DNA of 64,000 nt from CAVQKZ01 sp963837325 (GCA_963837325.1 CAWIMV010000002.1:186001-250000), one strand, 5' to 3'. Positions 17,709 through 25,691 are shown, numbered from the stretch's first letter. Numbers and translations are program-made. Notes: generated by a model not told the origin, from the letters alone.

Positions 17709-18674
17709 GTGACCGCGCCTTTCGACCGCGTGGCGGTGCTCGGGCTTGGCCTGATCGGCGGATCCCTGCTGCACGCGATCCGGCACAGCGGCTTGGACGT
17801 CGTCGGCTACGACATCGATTTGCAGACGGCCGCGGCAGCGAGTGCTTCGGGGTTCCCGGTCGCGGCCACCGACGCCGAAGCCGTCCGCGGGGCCGACCTG
17901 GTCATCCTGGCGATGCCGTTGCCGCAGGTGGCCGATGCGCTGCAATCGCTGACCCCGCACCTCGTACCAGGCACGCTGCTCACCGACGTCGGCACGCTGA
18001 AGGCGCCGGTGCTCGAGGCGGTGCGCAAGTTCGCTCCGCAGACGCGCTTCGTCGGCGGCCACCCACTCGCCGGTACCGAGGACAGCGGCTGGGGGGCGAC
18101 CGACCCGCTGCTGTTCCGCGACGCGCCGTGGACGCTCACCATCGAACCCGACACCGACCTCGAGGCCTGGCTGTGCCTGGCCGAGTTCGTGTGCGATATC
18201 GGCGCCAAGCCGGTGCCGACAACGGCCGCCGAACAGGACGCAGCCGTGGCGCGGGTGATCGGGCTACCGCACGTGCTCGCCGAAGCTCTTGCCCTCACCG
18301 GCCTGGCCGGCGGACCGCTCGGGCTCTCGCTCGCCGCCGGCTCCTACATGTCCGGATCGCGGGTGGCCCGGACCCGCCCGGATCTAGTGGCCTCTTGGTG
18401 CGACGGCAACCCGCCGCTGGTCGCCGCGCTCGACGATGTCATCTCCCGGCTGGCGGCAGCGCGCGAGGAGCTGGCCGCCGACCGGTCGGTGGCCGAGCTG
18501 GCCGAGGCCGGGCATCACGCCCGCATCAACTGGGAGAACCGGCGCTTCGAGCCGGTCGACCTGCGAGCCGACTTCACCGAATTGTGCACGCACGGCCGCG
18601 ACGGCGGCTGGATCACCGCCGTGCTGCGTGACGACGATGGCGTGCGCCTGCTCGGCATGCGCCCGCCGGACTGA
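17709..18674 (+). CDS. tyrA: Prephenate dehydrogenase
   Basis: 321 residues from a GTG at 17709. The N-terminal Rossmann motif is VAVLGLGLIGGSLL, and DLVILAMPLPQV, LTDVGTLKAPVL and FVGGHPLAGTEDSGW are characteristic of TyrA. The catalytic His lies in the GGHPLAG segment. It converts prephenate to 4-hydroxyphenylpyruvate in tyrosine synthesis. No ACT domain follows, so regulation is probably not by a C-terminal ACT module. The neighbour tadA operon is divergent, a conserved actinobacterial arrangement. Confidence 0.93.
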   Translation: MTAPFDRVAVLGLGLIGGSLLHAIRHSGLDVVGYDIDLQTAAAASASGFPVAATDAEAVRGADLVILAMPLPQVADALQSLTPHLVPGTLLTDVGTLKAPVLEAVRKFAPQTRFVGGHPLAGTEDSGWGATDPLLFRDAPWTLTIEPDTDLEAWLCLAEFVCDIGAKPVPTTAAEQDAAVARVIGLPHVLAEALALTGLAGGPLGLSLAAGSYMSGSRVARTRPDLVASWCDGNPPLVAALDDVISRLAAAREELAADRSVAELAEAGHHARINWENRRFEPVDLRADFTELCTHGRDGGWITAVLRDDDGVRLLGMRPPD

Positions 18675-18696
18675 GCGGCTGAAAACTGGACCGTTC

Positions 18697-20166
18697 TCAG
18701 AGCGAGCAGGTGCGCTGGGCGGCGTTGAGGCTCGCTTTGGGCGTCGCCGGCGTGCTCGGCGACGTTGGCGTAGCCGCACCGGTGGGATGAGTGGCCGCTG
18801 ACGCCGAGCCCGAGGGGGTCGGATGCACCACCGTGGGGTGTCCCGCCACCTTCTTGACCCACACCGGCTTGCGGTCGTTGATGATCGAGTCGTACAGGGC
18901 GCGGCCCTGCTGCGCGTCCAGCAACACCCGGCCGGTCATCGACGTCCCCGGTGGCGTGTAGTTCTGGTCGGCGATCGGGGCGGTGTAGAAGGTGACGTGC
19001 CTGGGATCCAGGCCCTGCATCGACGTAGCCAGCGCGCGCAAATCCCCGAACGTGGTGTACTTGTCGACCGTGATGGCCTTGGTGGCCGCGTCCAGGAACG
19101 ACGTCAGCCGAACCGGATTCTTCAGCAACGACCCGCTCATCGCCTGCCGAAGCACGGCACCGAGGAAGCTCTGCTGCCGCTTGATGCGGCCGAGGTCAGA
19201 GCCGTCGCCGAGCGACTCACGGGCCCGCACGTACGCCAGCGCACTGGCCCCGTTGAGACGGTTGTCGCCGGCGCGGAGTTTCAGGCCGCTATACGCGTCG
19301 TACACCGTGGCCGGGCTGCAGACAGTCACCGTCCCCATCGCGTTGACCATCGACTCGAAGCCGCTGAAGTCGATTTCGACGAAGTGGGTCACCGCGATGC
19401 CCGTGAGCTTCTGGACGGTGGCAATCGTGCACTTCGGCCCGCCGACGGAGAACGCCGAGTTGAACATGTCCTGGTGGGCCGGGACCCGGCTGCCGTCGGC
19501 GGCGATACACGTCGGAATGTCGACCCACGAGTCGCGGGGAATGCTGACGGCCGTCGCCTTGGCCCGGTCGGGCGACAGGTGCACCAGGATGGTGGTGTCG
19601 GAGCGGGCGCCGGATGCATTGCCGAACTTCGCGTTGGCCCCGGCGCGGGTGTCGGAACCGATCATGAGGAAGTTCTCGGCGTTCTGCTGCCGGGCCGGAT
19701 TGCGGATGTGCGGATCGTGCGTTTGCAGCACAGAAACCCGTTTGATCTGACTGTTGTACTTCTCGTAGACGAAGCCGGCGGCGGCGCCGGCGAGCAGCAC
19801 AAGTAGGACGGTGAAGCCGGTTGCCGTCGTGGCTACTCGCCACAGCATCGAGCGTCCCCGCTTGCGACGGCCGGGGGCGGGACGCGGCGGCGCGGCCCGA
19901 CGGGACGTGGGTTGCACGTCCACCGGTCGTGCGACCGGCGGCCGAGCCGGTGCGGGTCGCGCGTGCCGGGCCGGGGGCGACGCTGCCGGCGGCTCTGCCC
20001 GGCGGCTGTGCCGGCCGGTCGTTGTCGACGAGGCCGAACTGTGTCGCCGAGGCGGGGTCGGCCCGGTAGGCAACCGGACGACGGGGATCCGCTCGGTGGG
20101 CGAGTCGTGCCCGATGCGGCCGAGCAGGCGAGTGTCGTCAGTGAAGGTGTCGTCGAAGAAAGACAC
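18697..20166 (-). CDS. LytR-CpsA-Psr family cell-wall glycopolymer ligase
   Basis: 489 residues from a GTG at 20166, which has GAGGAGG three bases upstream; GTG starts at 20181 and further up are possible. A long Pro/Arg/Ser-rich cytoplasmic segment precedes one membrane helix (ATTATGFTVLLVLLAGAAAG). The LCP domain follows: NFLMIGSDTRAG, RSDTTILVHLSPDR, AVSIPRDSWVDIP and YVRARESLGDGSDLGRIKRQQSFL, with the conserved Asp and Arg residues. A Ser/Thr/Pro-rich extracellular tail ends the protein. LCP enzymes attach anionic polymers or arabinogalactan to peptidoglycan on the outer face of the membrane. The next 240 bp towards tRNA-Glu hold no gene. Confidence 0.9.
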   Translation of the reverse strand: MSFFDDTFTDDTRLLGRIGHDSPTERIPVVRLPTGPTPPRRHSSASSTTTGRHSRRAEPPAASPPARHARPAPARPPVARPVDVQPTSRRAAPPRPAPGRRKRGRSMLWRVATTATGFTVLLVLLAGAAAGFVYEKYNSQIKRVSVLQTHDPHIRNPARQQNAENFLMIGSDTRAGANAKFGNASGARSDTTILVHLSPDRAKATAVSIPRDSWVDIPTCIAADGSRVPAHQDMFNSAFSVGGPKCTIATVQKLTGIAVTHFVEIDFSGFESMVNAMGTVTVCSPATVYDAYSGLKLRAGDNRLNGASALAYVRARESLGDGSDLGRIKRQQSFLGAVLRQAMSGSLLKNPVRLTSFLDAATKAITVDKYTTFGDLRALATSMQGLDPRHVTFYTAPIADQNYTPPGTSMTGRVLLDAQQGRALYDSIINDRKPVWVKKVAGHPTVVHPTPSGSASAATHPTGAATPTSPSTPATPKASLNAAQRTCSL

Positions 20167-20404
20167 AAGCCTCCTCGCCACGTGAGATCGACGTACACCC
20201 CGGTGCGGCACCGGGCTGACTAACGCGTTGCGCGCGGACCGGCCAATGGGGTCCCGGTACGGGCGCCGATTCAGGTCACAATACGGACTCAGCGGTTGCG
20301 TTCTCAACCCGTGCCAGCCGGTTGCCAGTCGCGTGTTGGAGGCCCGGCGGCTCGTCCCCTATGCTGGTCGCGTCCACCAGCGGGGCTAGCATGATGCGGT
20401 TCGC

Positions 20405-20477
20405 GCCCTCATCGTCTAGAGGCCCAGGACGCCGCCCTTTCAAGGCGGTAGCACGGGTTCGAATCCCGTTGGGGGCA
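20405..20477 (+). tRNA. tRNA-Glu(TTC)
   Basis: 73 bases without encoded CCA. The acceptor is GCCCTCA/TGGGGGC, the anticodon stem CCGCC/GGCGG with loop CTTTCAA (anticodon TTC), and the T-arm CGGG-TTCGAAT-CCCG. It lies 39 bp before tRNA-Asp. Confidence 0.96.
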
Positions 20478-20516
20478 CGCACCACCGTTTCCACCTCGGT
20501 CACTGATCGAGTCCAA

Positions 20517-20593
20517 GGCCCCGTAGCTCAGCTGGTTAGAGCGCCGCCCTGTCACGGCGGAGGTCGCCGGTTCAAGTCCGGTCGGGGTCGCCA
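20517..20593 (+). tRNA. tRNA-Asp(GTC)
   Basis: 77 bases with encoded CCA (20591-20593). The acceptor is GGCCCCG/CGGGGTC, the anticodon stem CCGCC/GGCGG with loop CTGTCAC (anticodon GTC), and the T-arm GCCGG-TTCAAGT-CCGGT. Its last base is the first base of the ATG of the next gene. Confidence 0.96.
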
Positions 20594-21273
20594 TGCCTGT
20601 CACCCCCACCCTCCTCGTCGCGGCGCACGGGACGAAGTCGCAGGCCGGGTCAGCCACCACGGCTGCACTCGTCGCGGCGCTCGCCGCGGCCCGTCCGGAC
20701 GTCGATGTGTCCTTGTGTTTCCTTGACGTGGCCGAGCCCAGCCTGGCCGATGCACTGCGTGTCCAGTCGGGGCCGACCGTGGTCGTGCCGCTGCTGCTTT
20801 CGAGCGGCTTTCACGTCCTGACCGACATTCCGGCGGTCGTCGCCGGGCGCCCGGACGTGCGAGTGGCGCGCCACCTCGGCCCGGACCCACTCGTCATCGA
20901 AGCAGTGTTCGACCGGCTCGCCGCGGCCCGCGGCCCGGACGCGGTCGCCACGACCGTGCTCGTCGGAGCCGGGTCGAGCAATCCGGCCGCCGCCGCGGAG
21001 CTGCGGACAGCGGCGAGCAGGCTGGCCGAGCGTTTGGGCCGGCCCGTGTCTCTTCTCACGCTGGGCGAGGACGTGCGCGCGGCCTTGCGCGCTGCGGCGC
21101 CACCGGTCGAGGTTGCGACCTACCTGCTCGCCGAGGGCCAATTCGTCGACACGCTGCGCGCGGCCGCCGCAACGGTGCCCGGACCGGCCACGGTTTCCGA
21201 CCCGATCGGCGCGCATCCCGCGCTGGTTGCGTTGGTGCTCGCGCGTTACGACGAGGCCTGCGCCGGCCGGTGA
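20593..21273 (+). CDS. Sirohydrochlorin chelatase (CbiX/SirB family)
   Basis: 226 residues. The metal-binding histidines are in LLVAAHGTKS (H12) and LLLSSGFHVLTDIP, with the second half-domain carrying LVGAGSSNP and VATYLLAEGQFVDTL. The family inserts Co or Fe into sirohydrochlorin for cobalamin or siroheme. No other siroheme or cobalamin gene is nearby. The only good start is the ATG whose A is the final base of the tRNA-Asp CCA; no ribosome site exists outside the tRNA. Confidence 0.85.
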   Translation: MPVTPTLLVAAHGTKSQAGSATTAALVAALAAARPDVDVSLCFLDVAEPSLADALRVQSGPTVVVPLLLSSGFHVLTDIPAVVAGRPDVRVARHLGPDPLVIEAVFDRLAAARGPDAVATTVLVGAGSSNPAAAAELRTAASRLAERLGRPVSLLTLGEDVRAALRAAAPPVEVATYLLAEGQFVDTLRAAAATVPGPATVSDPIGAHPALVALVLARYDEACAGR

Positions 21274-21328
21274 ACCACTGCCTCCGTCGCCGCGTATCAA
21301 ACGGTGACTTCGATGGAGGTAGGACAAG

Positions 21329-21892
21329 ATGGCGACACGCGTACTTCTGTTTTCCGGCGCGGCGGTGATGGCCGTGGTCACTGCTTGCAGCAGCAGCGGC
21401 GGCAGTGGGGGCGGCGGCGGCGCATACGGCGGCGGGGGCGGCGGCGGTTCGTCCCAGGCGCCTTCGTCGCCGGCCAAGGCGGCTGCGGCCGCGGCCGTGA
21501 CCATCTCGATGAGCGGCGCGACCCTCACCGGCCCGAACGGCCACACGTTGTACCTGAACACCGTCGACACCGCGTCCAACATCAAGTGCGTCGGTGCGTG
21601 CGCGAGCGAGTGGCCGCCGCTCAGCGGGACGCCCAAGGCCGGCGCCGGTGTCGACAACGCCAAGCTCGGCACCGCCACTCGGCCCGACGGAACCAAGCAG
21701 GTGACGCTCGACGGGCACCCGCTGTACGAGTTCGACGGCGACAAGGCGCCGGGTGACAAGCACGGTAACGGCCTCGCGGACGAGGGCGGGTCGTGGCACG
21801 TTGCCACGCTGGCTGGAGCGAGCGCACCGGCCAGTGCACCGGCCGACTCCGGCGGCAACGGCGGTGGCTCGAGCACCGGCTACAACTATTGA
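21329..21892 (+). CDS. Lipoprotein with secreted repeats (COG4315 type)
   Basis: 187 residues. The lipobox is VVTACSSS, followed by a Gly-rich linker (about residues 24-41). Two repeat units of the secreted-repeat/lipoprotein family follow: LTGPNGHTLYLN...CVGACASEWPPL and VTLDGHPLYEFDGDKAPGD. A Gly/Ser tail follows them. Such proteins are abundant on actinobacterial surfaces; their role is not established. GGAGG lies about ten bases before the ATG. Confidence 0.82.
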   Translation: MATRVLLFSGAAVMAVVTACSSSGGSGGGGGAYGGGGGGGSSQAPSSPAKAAAAAAVTISMSGATLTGPNGHTLYLNTVDTASNIKCVGACASEWPPLSGTPKAGAGVDNAKLGTATRPDGTKQVTLDGHPLYEFDGDKAPGDKHGNGLADEGGSWHVATLAGASAPASAPADSGGNGGGSSTGYNY

Positions 21893-21978
21893 GCCAGCGC
21901 TTGGCGGGCTCGGCCGCGACGGGGGTCCGGTAGACTTCGCCCGGTTCCGGCGCGGCTGTGCATGTGGCCGCCCGGCGC

Positions 21979-22052
21979 GGCCAGGTAGCTCAGTTGGTAC
22001 GAGCGACCGCCTGAAAAGCGGTAGGTCGGCAGTTCGATCCTGCCCCTGGCCA
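21979..22052 (+). tRNA. tRNA-Phe(GAA)
   Basis: 74 bases, no encoded CCA. The acceptor is GGCCAGG/CCTGGCC with discriminator A, the anticodon stem ACCGC/GCGGT with loop CTGAAAA (anticodon GAA), and the T-arm GGCAG-TTCGATC-CTGCC. Confidence 0.95.
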
Positions 22053-22130
22053 CCGAAGCCTCGGCCGGTGATGACCTGTGGCGTATGCGGGTGGCCCGTC
22101 GTCCCGGCCGCCCCGTTCACCCGCCCGCCC

Positions 22131-22198
22131 CGTTGATCAACTCGCGCTTGCTGCGCGCTTTTCGCCGATTTCGCTCACCAGACGCGAGTTGATCAACG
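22131..22198. repeat. Long perfect inverted repeat
   Basis: A 16-bp arm CGTTGATCAACTCGCG at 22131-22146 is perfectly repeated in inverse at 22183-22198, with a 36-base loop. The outer part, GTTGATCAAC, is itself a palindrome. No T-run follows, so it is not a standard intrinsic terminator. It sits between tRNA-Phe and the convergent tetR end and resembles an intergenic interspersed element. Confidence 0.85.
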
Positions 22199-22200
22199 AA

Positions 22201-22260
22201 GGTTGGGGCGGGAGGACGAAGGTTGGGGCGGGAGGACGACGGTTGGGGCGGGAGGACGAC
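22201..22260. repeat. Three 20-bp tandem repeats
   Basis: The unit GGTTGGGGCGGGAGGACGA plus A or C occurs three times without gaps (22201-22220, 22221-22240, 22241-22260). The G-runs could fold into a quadruplex on the + strand. The other bases of the 264-bp interval 22053-22316 show no gene. Confidence 0.9.
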
Positions 22261-22316
22261 GCCGCAGAGCCAGCCGAACGCAGCCGAGGTCACCGAGGCG
22301 ATCGGATTGCCGCTTG

Positions 22317-22949
22317 CTAACGACCACTAGTTGTCGGCCCGGTCGCAAGGGCGGCGAGATGGGCTCGGAGCACGGTCGCGGCCAGGGCAGCGCTGGCCGT
22401 TCCGCTCGCGAGCACGATGTGGATCGTCAGCCCGTCCAGCAACGCCCAGAGCGCCTCCGTCTCGACCTCCAGATCGCGGGTTTCGGCCAGCAGTCCGAGC
22501 TCGCCGAGTTCGGCCAGACAGTTGCGGCACAGCAGGCGCACGGCGTCGTCGGCCTCCTGGCGGATCGCGGCCATCGCCGGGTGCTGCGCGCCGTACGTGG
22601 AGAACGCCAGCCAGATTTGCGCCTCGGTCAGTCGGTCCTGGTCCAGCGGCAGGATCTGCTCCAACCGCTGCGCGATCGGCTCGAGTGGTTGGCCGGTCCC
22701 TGCGATCGCGGCTTGATCGGCGCCGACGTCGGCGACCCGCTTCGTGGCCCGGACGATCACCTCTCGCATCGCGAACTGCAGCAACTCGTCCTGCGTGGCG
22801 AAGAAGTGCCGCACGGAACCCATCGACAACTGGGCCTCGCGGGCAACGCCGCGGACGGAGGCACCCGCCACGCCGGCGCGGGCGATTACGCGCCAGACCG
22901 CTTCAGCCAGGCGGACCCGGCGTTCGGCGTGATCCACCAACATCGGCAC
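22317..22949 (-). CDS. TetR-family transcriptional regulator
   Basis: 210 residues from a GTG at 22949 (or the ATG at 22943). The N-terminal HTH is AVWRVIARAGVAGASVRGVAREAQLSMGSVRHFFATQDELL. The ligand domain resembles BetI/PfmR-type C-terminal domains (LTEAQIWLAFSTYGAQHPAM; VETEALWALLDGLTIHIVL). Its start overlaps the 3' end of the membrane-protein gene by 47 bp, so it is the last gene of that operon. A perfect operator-like palindrome lies 10 bp upstream of the start and a matching one lies before the operon, so it probably represses its own operon. Confidence 0.9.
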   Translation of the reverse strand: MPMLVDHAERRVRLAEAVWRVIARAGVAGASVRGVAREAQLSMGSVRHFFATQDELLQFAMREVIVRATKRVADVGADQAAIAGTGQPLEPIAQRLEQILPLDQDRLTEAQIWLAFSTYGAQHPAMAAIRQEADDAVRLLCRNCLAELGELGLLAETRDLEVETEALWALLDGLTIHIVLASGTASAALAATVLRAHLAALATGPTTSGR

Positions 22950-23520
22950 GAGGCCTGTCTAGCACGGACGTGCTAGTGATTGGCGGCCCCGGCGTCGGGT
23001 GGGTCGCAGTGCGGCGGGCCCTGACCGTCGCCGGTACCGGTCCGGACAACAGCCAGACCACGAGGACGGCTCCGAGATTGGGCACCCAGGCCTGCAGTTG
23101 TGCCCGCGCGCCATCGGCGATCGCGGTTTCAGCCAGCAGTAGGACCACGCTGATCAGGGCCGCCAGGCCGGCCAACCAGAAACTGCGCCACTGGCGGCGT
23201 GCACGTTCGTGCAGCTCGACCGGGTCCTCGGCTCGGGCGCCGCGCGCTGCCAAGCGTCGATCCAAGTGCCGAATGACGTCCGGTCCGAGCGCCACGGAGA
23301 AGCCGACGTACACCGCGGCCAACCCGTGGGCAGCGTCGGGGCTCGCGCCGCGCCGCAGGTCGACCGCAGTGAGGACCAACAGGACCACGTCGACAACCGG
23401 CACCGCCGTTAGCAGCGCGGCACCTAAGCAGGCCCGTCGCCACCAGAAGCGACACGCCAGGCCGGTTGCGGTCAGAATCCAGAACGAGACTTCGCAGCTC
23501 AGGATCCAGACAACGATCAC
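22903..23520 (-). CDS. Membrane protein of unknown function
   Basis: 205 residues from a GTG at 23520. Four to five hydrophobic helices are visible (VVWILSCEVSFWILTATGLA; AALLTAVPVVDVVLLVLTAV; LAAVYVGFSVALG; SFWLAGLAALISVVLLLAET; LGAVLVVWLLSGPVP). A charged HLDRRLAARGARAEDPVELHERARRQWR loop separates them. I do not recognise the family with certainty; similar proteins occur in actinobacterial TetR operons with a small partner like the one encoded 25 bp upstream. The polar C-terminal tail reads through an operator for the downstream tetR. Confidence 0.7.
   Translation of the reverse strand: MIVVWILSCEVSFWILTATGLACRFWWRRACLGAALLTAVPVVDVVLLVLTAVDLRRGASPDAAHGLAAVYVGFSVALGPDVIRHLDRRLAARGARAEDPVELHERARRQWRSFWLAGLAALISVVLLLAETAIADGARAQLQAWVPNLGAVLVVWLLSGPVPATVRARRTATHPTPGPPITSTSVLDRPRADVGGSRRTPGPPG
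22959..22976. promoter_or_regulatory. TetR operator candidate A
   Basis: CTAGCACGGACGTGCTAG is an 18-bp palindrome with 8-bp perfect arms, 10 bp upstream of the tetR start. It shares TAGCAC-N4-GTGCTA with the site at 23793-23810 before the operon. Confidence 0.75.
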
Positions 23521-23545
23521 TGCCGCCGCCGCACGTCGAGGCGGC

Positions 23546-23761
23546 CTAGCGGCGCTGGCGCGAGGTGCCGGCGAAAGCTCGCCACGCCGGCGTGACGATC
23601 ACGAAGGCGAGCGCCAGGACGACGAAGAACAGCACGACCGTCAGTAGCCGGCTCACGTCCGACGGCGGGAACACGAGTTGACGCACGACGTTCAGGACGA
23701 CGACGGCGCCCAGATACGCCCACCACGGTGCCAACCGCCGGTCCTGTTCCTGAACTGTCAA
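23546..23761 (-). CDS. Small two-helix membrane protein
   Basis: 71 residues from a TTG at 23761, the only possible start before an in-frame stop; GGAG lies just upstream. Two helices are visible (AYLGAVVVLNVVRQLVF and LLTVVLFFVVLALAFVIV), with a basic tail. It is the first gene of an operon with the larger membrane protein and tetR. Small TetR-controlled membrane pairs like this may respond to membrane-active compounds, but nothing in the sequence proves that. Confidence 0.65.
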   Translation of the reverse strand: MTVQEQDRRLAPWWAYLGAVVVLNVVRQLVFPPSDVSRLLTVVLFFVVLALAFVIVTPAWRAFAGTSRQRR

Positions 23762-23792
23762 CGTCTCCGACCCCCTTCAACCGGCTTCCAAC

Positions 23793-23810
23793 GTAGCACG
23801 CCTGTGCTAG
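23793..23810. promoter_or_regulatory. TetR operator candidate B
   Basis: GTAGCACGCCTGTGCTAG contains TAGCAC-N4-GTGCTA, the same half-sites and spacing as operator A. It lies 32 bp upstream of the small membrane-protein gene, where the operon promoter should be. Confidence 0.72.
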
Positions 23811-23827
23811 CACCGGTGGCGGGTCGG

Positions 23828-24841
23828 TCAGCGCGGCGGTTGACAGCGCAGCGCGTCCAGCCGGCCGCGGATGCGCACGGGACCGGCGCCGAAGGGCACG
23901 ACGATCGTCGATCCGGATCGGACGTCGACGGGGCCGCCCGCGCCGGTGAGTCGGCCCGAGCCGGTCACCGCGACCAGCACGGAGAAACCCGGCTCGAGCA
24001 CGGTGTCCACATCGCCGGCGATGCGGTCGGCGCGGAAGAACGCATCCGCCTCGGGCGGGAAGATGCGGTCGTCGTCCCACCGGCCGCACAGCCGGTCGAG
24101 CTCGGCCGCCGAAAGTGCGTCGTGACGCACGCATCGCAGCGCAGCGTCGAACCCGATACCGAGGTGTCCCTCGCGGGCCCCGTCGATCGCGAACCCGGCG
24201 TACTCCATCAGCAGCGACAGGTCGGCGGCCTGCTGCAGCTCAAGCAGCAAGATCCCGGCCCCGATGGCATGGGGCAGCCCCGCGGGCACGTAAACGGTGT
24301 CACCCGCGCGCACCTCAACGCTGTGCAACGCCGACAGCATGGCATCGCGATCCTGTTCGGCCACCCAGGAAGCCAGCTGAGTCGGTTCGACGTCGGCCCG
24401 GAAACCGAGGTGCACCCGAGCCCCAGGTTCGGCTTGCAGGACGATCCAGGACTCGGTCTTGCCGGTGCGGCACGACAGGTGCTCGCGCGCGAAGGCGTCG
24501 TCCGGGTGGGCATGCACCGGCAGCCGCTCCCCCGCGTCGAGCAGCTTCACCAGCAATGCTGGATCCGCGCCATACCGCGCCAGGTGGTCGGGCCCGAGCC
24601 AGCCGGTCGGGTCGTCGGCAATGGCAGCGCGCAGCGTGCGTCCGTCGTTGAGTCGAGACAGGCCGAGGTCGTCGAATCCGGCGACGGTTGTGGTGGAGGC
24701 GACCCAGTCCTCGGGCGCGTGGTCGCCGCCAGCTTCGACGCCGCGAAAAGCCGCGATGCGCGGGCCGCCGCGGTAGAACCGGTCGGCCGGCTGGTTGGCC
24801 GGCAACGCGACGGGCGCCACCACGCGTGCGGACGCCGGCAC
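23828..24841 (-). CDS. manA: Mannose-6-phosphate isomerase, class I
   Basis: 337 residues from a GTG at 24841, one base after the stop of the upstream hydrolase, so translation is coupled. Zinc-site motifs are LPVHAHPDDAFA, TGKTESWIVL and GLPHAIGAGI; YVPAGLPHAIG and LLLELQQAADLSLLMEYAG are typical of type I phosphomannose isomerases. It interconverts mannose-6-phosphate and fructose-6-phosphate, supplying GDP-mannose precursors or feeding mannose into glycolysis. Pairing with an alpha/beta hydrolase under a TetR regulator is unusual for this enzyme. Confidence 0.88.
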   Translation of the reverse strand: MPASARVVAPVALPANQPADRFYRGGPRIAAFRGVEAGGDHAPEDWVASTTTVAGFDDLGLSRLNDGRTLRAAIADDPTGWLGPDHLARYGADPALLVKLLDAGERLPVHAHPDDAFAREHLSCRTGKTESWIVLQAEPGARVHLGFRADVEPTQLASWVAEQDRDAMLSALHSVEVRAGDTVYVPAGLPHAIGAGILLLELQQAADLSLLMEYAGFAIDGAREGHLGIGFDAALRCVRHDALSAAELDRLCGRWDDDRIFPPEADAFFRADRIAGDVDTVLEPGFSVLVAVTGSGRLTGAGGPVDVRSGSTIVVPFGAGPVRIRGRLDALRCQPPR

Positions 24842-24842
24842 G

Positions 24843-25691
24843 TCAGGCGTGGACGTAGAACGCGGTGCGGATCTCCTCGGCCACGCGCTGCGGCTCGTCC
24901 AGCGGTAGGAACGTCCGCGCGCCCTCGACCTCGACCAGCCGGGCGTCGGGGAACACGTCGGCGAGCCTGCGGGCCAGGTCCAGTTTGAAGAAGCGGTCAC
25001 CGGTGCCCCACAACAGCAGCACGGGCTTGGTGAACCGATCGAGCCGCGTGGACACGTCGAGCAGGTCGGCCGGCCGAATGCCGCGCATGAACTGCGCCGT
25101 GTCGCGACGGACGCCGGCGTCCGTGAGAGCGGGCGTGATCCAGCGGCGGGTCAGCGCGGCATCCAACGGCTTGCGGACAAGGGGGCCGTACGCGAGCGGT
25201 GAATGGCGGGCCCAGGTCGGGCGCATGGTCGACATCAGCGCGCGGATCCGACCCGGCCGCCGGGCCGCCTTGACGATCAGCCCGAACGGGGCGGGCGGGA
25301 ACTGTTCGAAGGCGTCACAGTTGGTGAGGACGAGGCGCCCGATCCGCGAGTCGTCGGAGTCGATCAGGAACTGGCACAGGGCGCCACCGGTGTCGTTGCC
25401 GACGAGCGTCACGTCGGTGAGATCGAGGGCCTCGAGGAAGTCGAGAATCAGGCGGGCGACGCCGCGGGGGCTGATGTCGGCGTTCTCGTCAAGCGCGATC
25501 GGATGGGCGCCAAGCGGCAGGTCGAGGGTGTATGCGCGGACACCATGCGTGGCCAGCACCTCGGCCATGCCGGTCCAGAGTTCGCCGTTGACGAGGATGC
25601 CGTGCAGCGCGACTACAGGTGGCGCTGCGCTGTCCTCCGGTCCGGTGACCCGGTAGTTGATGCGGCCCTGCGGCAGGTCGATGGTCGTCAT
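24843..25691 (-). CDS. Alpha/beta hydrolase with Asp at the nucleophile elbow
   Basis: 282 residues from the ATG at 25691 (GAGGAG seven bases upstream). The fold motifs are VVALHGILVNGELW and TLVGNDTGGALCQF; the elbow GNDTGG carries Asp, as in haloalkane dehalogenases and epoxide hydrolases, rather than Ser. The acid may be in LLLWGTGDRFF. Where a catalytic His is expected there is EGARTFLPLDEP without His, as in some members of this group. Divergent from tetR (25749), which is the obvious regulator, and coupled to manA downstream. Confidence 0.8.
   Translation of the reverse strand: MTTIDLPQGRINYRVTGPEDSAAPPVVALHGILVNGELWTGMAEVLATHGVRAYTLDLPLGAHPIALDENADISPRGVARLILDFLEALDLTDVTLVGNDTGGALCQFLIDSDDSRIGRLVLTNCDAFEQFPPAPFGLIVKAARRPGRIRALMSTMRPTWARHSPLAYGPLVRKPLDAALTRRWITPALTDAGVRRDTAQFMRGIRPADLLDVSTRLDRFTKPVLLLWGTGDRFFKLDLARRLADVFPDARLVEVEGARTFLPLDEPQRVAEEIRTAFYVHA

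Noticed and set aside
20166..20404. A short gene between the LCP gene and tRNA-Glu
   Set aside because: Open frames there are only upstream extensions of the LCP frame or shadows; no ribosome site or family match was seen.
22201..22260. Possible CRISPR array
   Set aside because: The units are directly adjacent without spacers, there are only three, and no cas gene is near.
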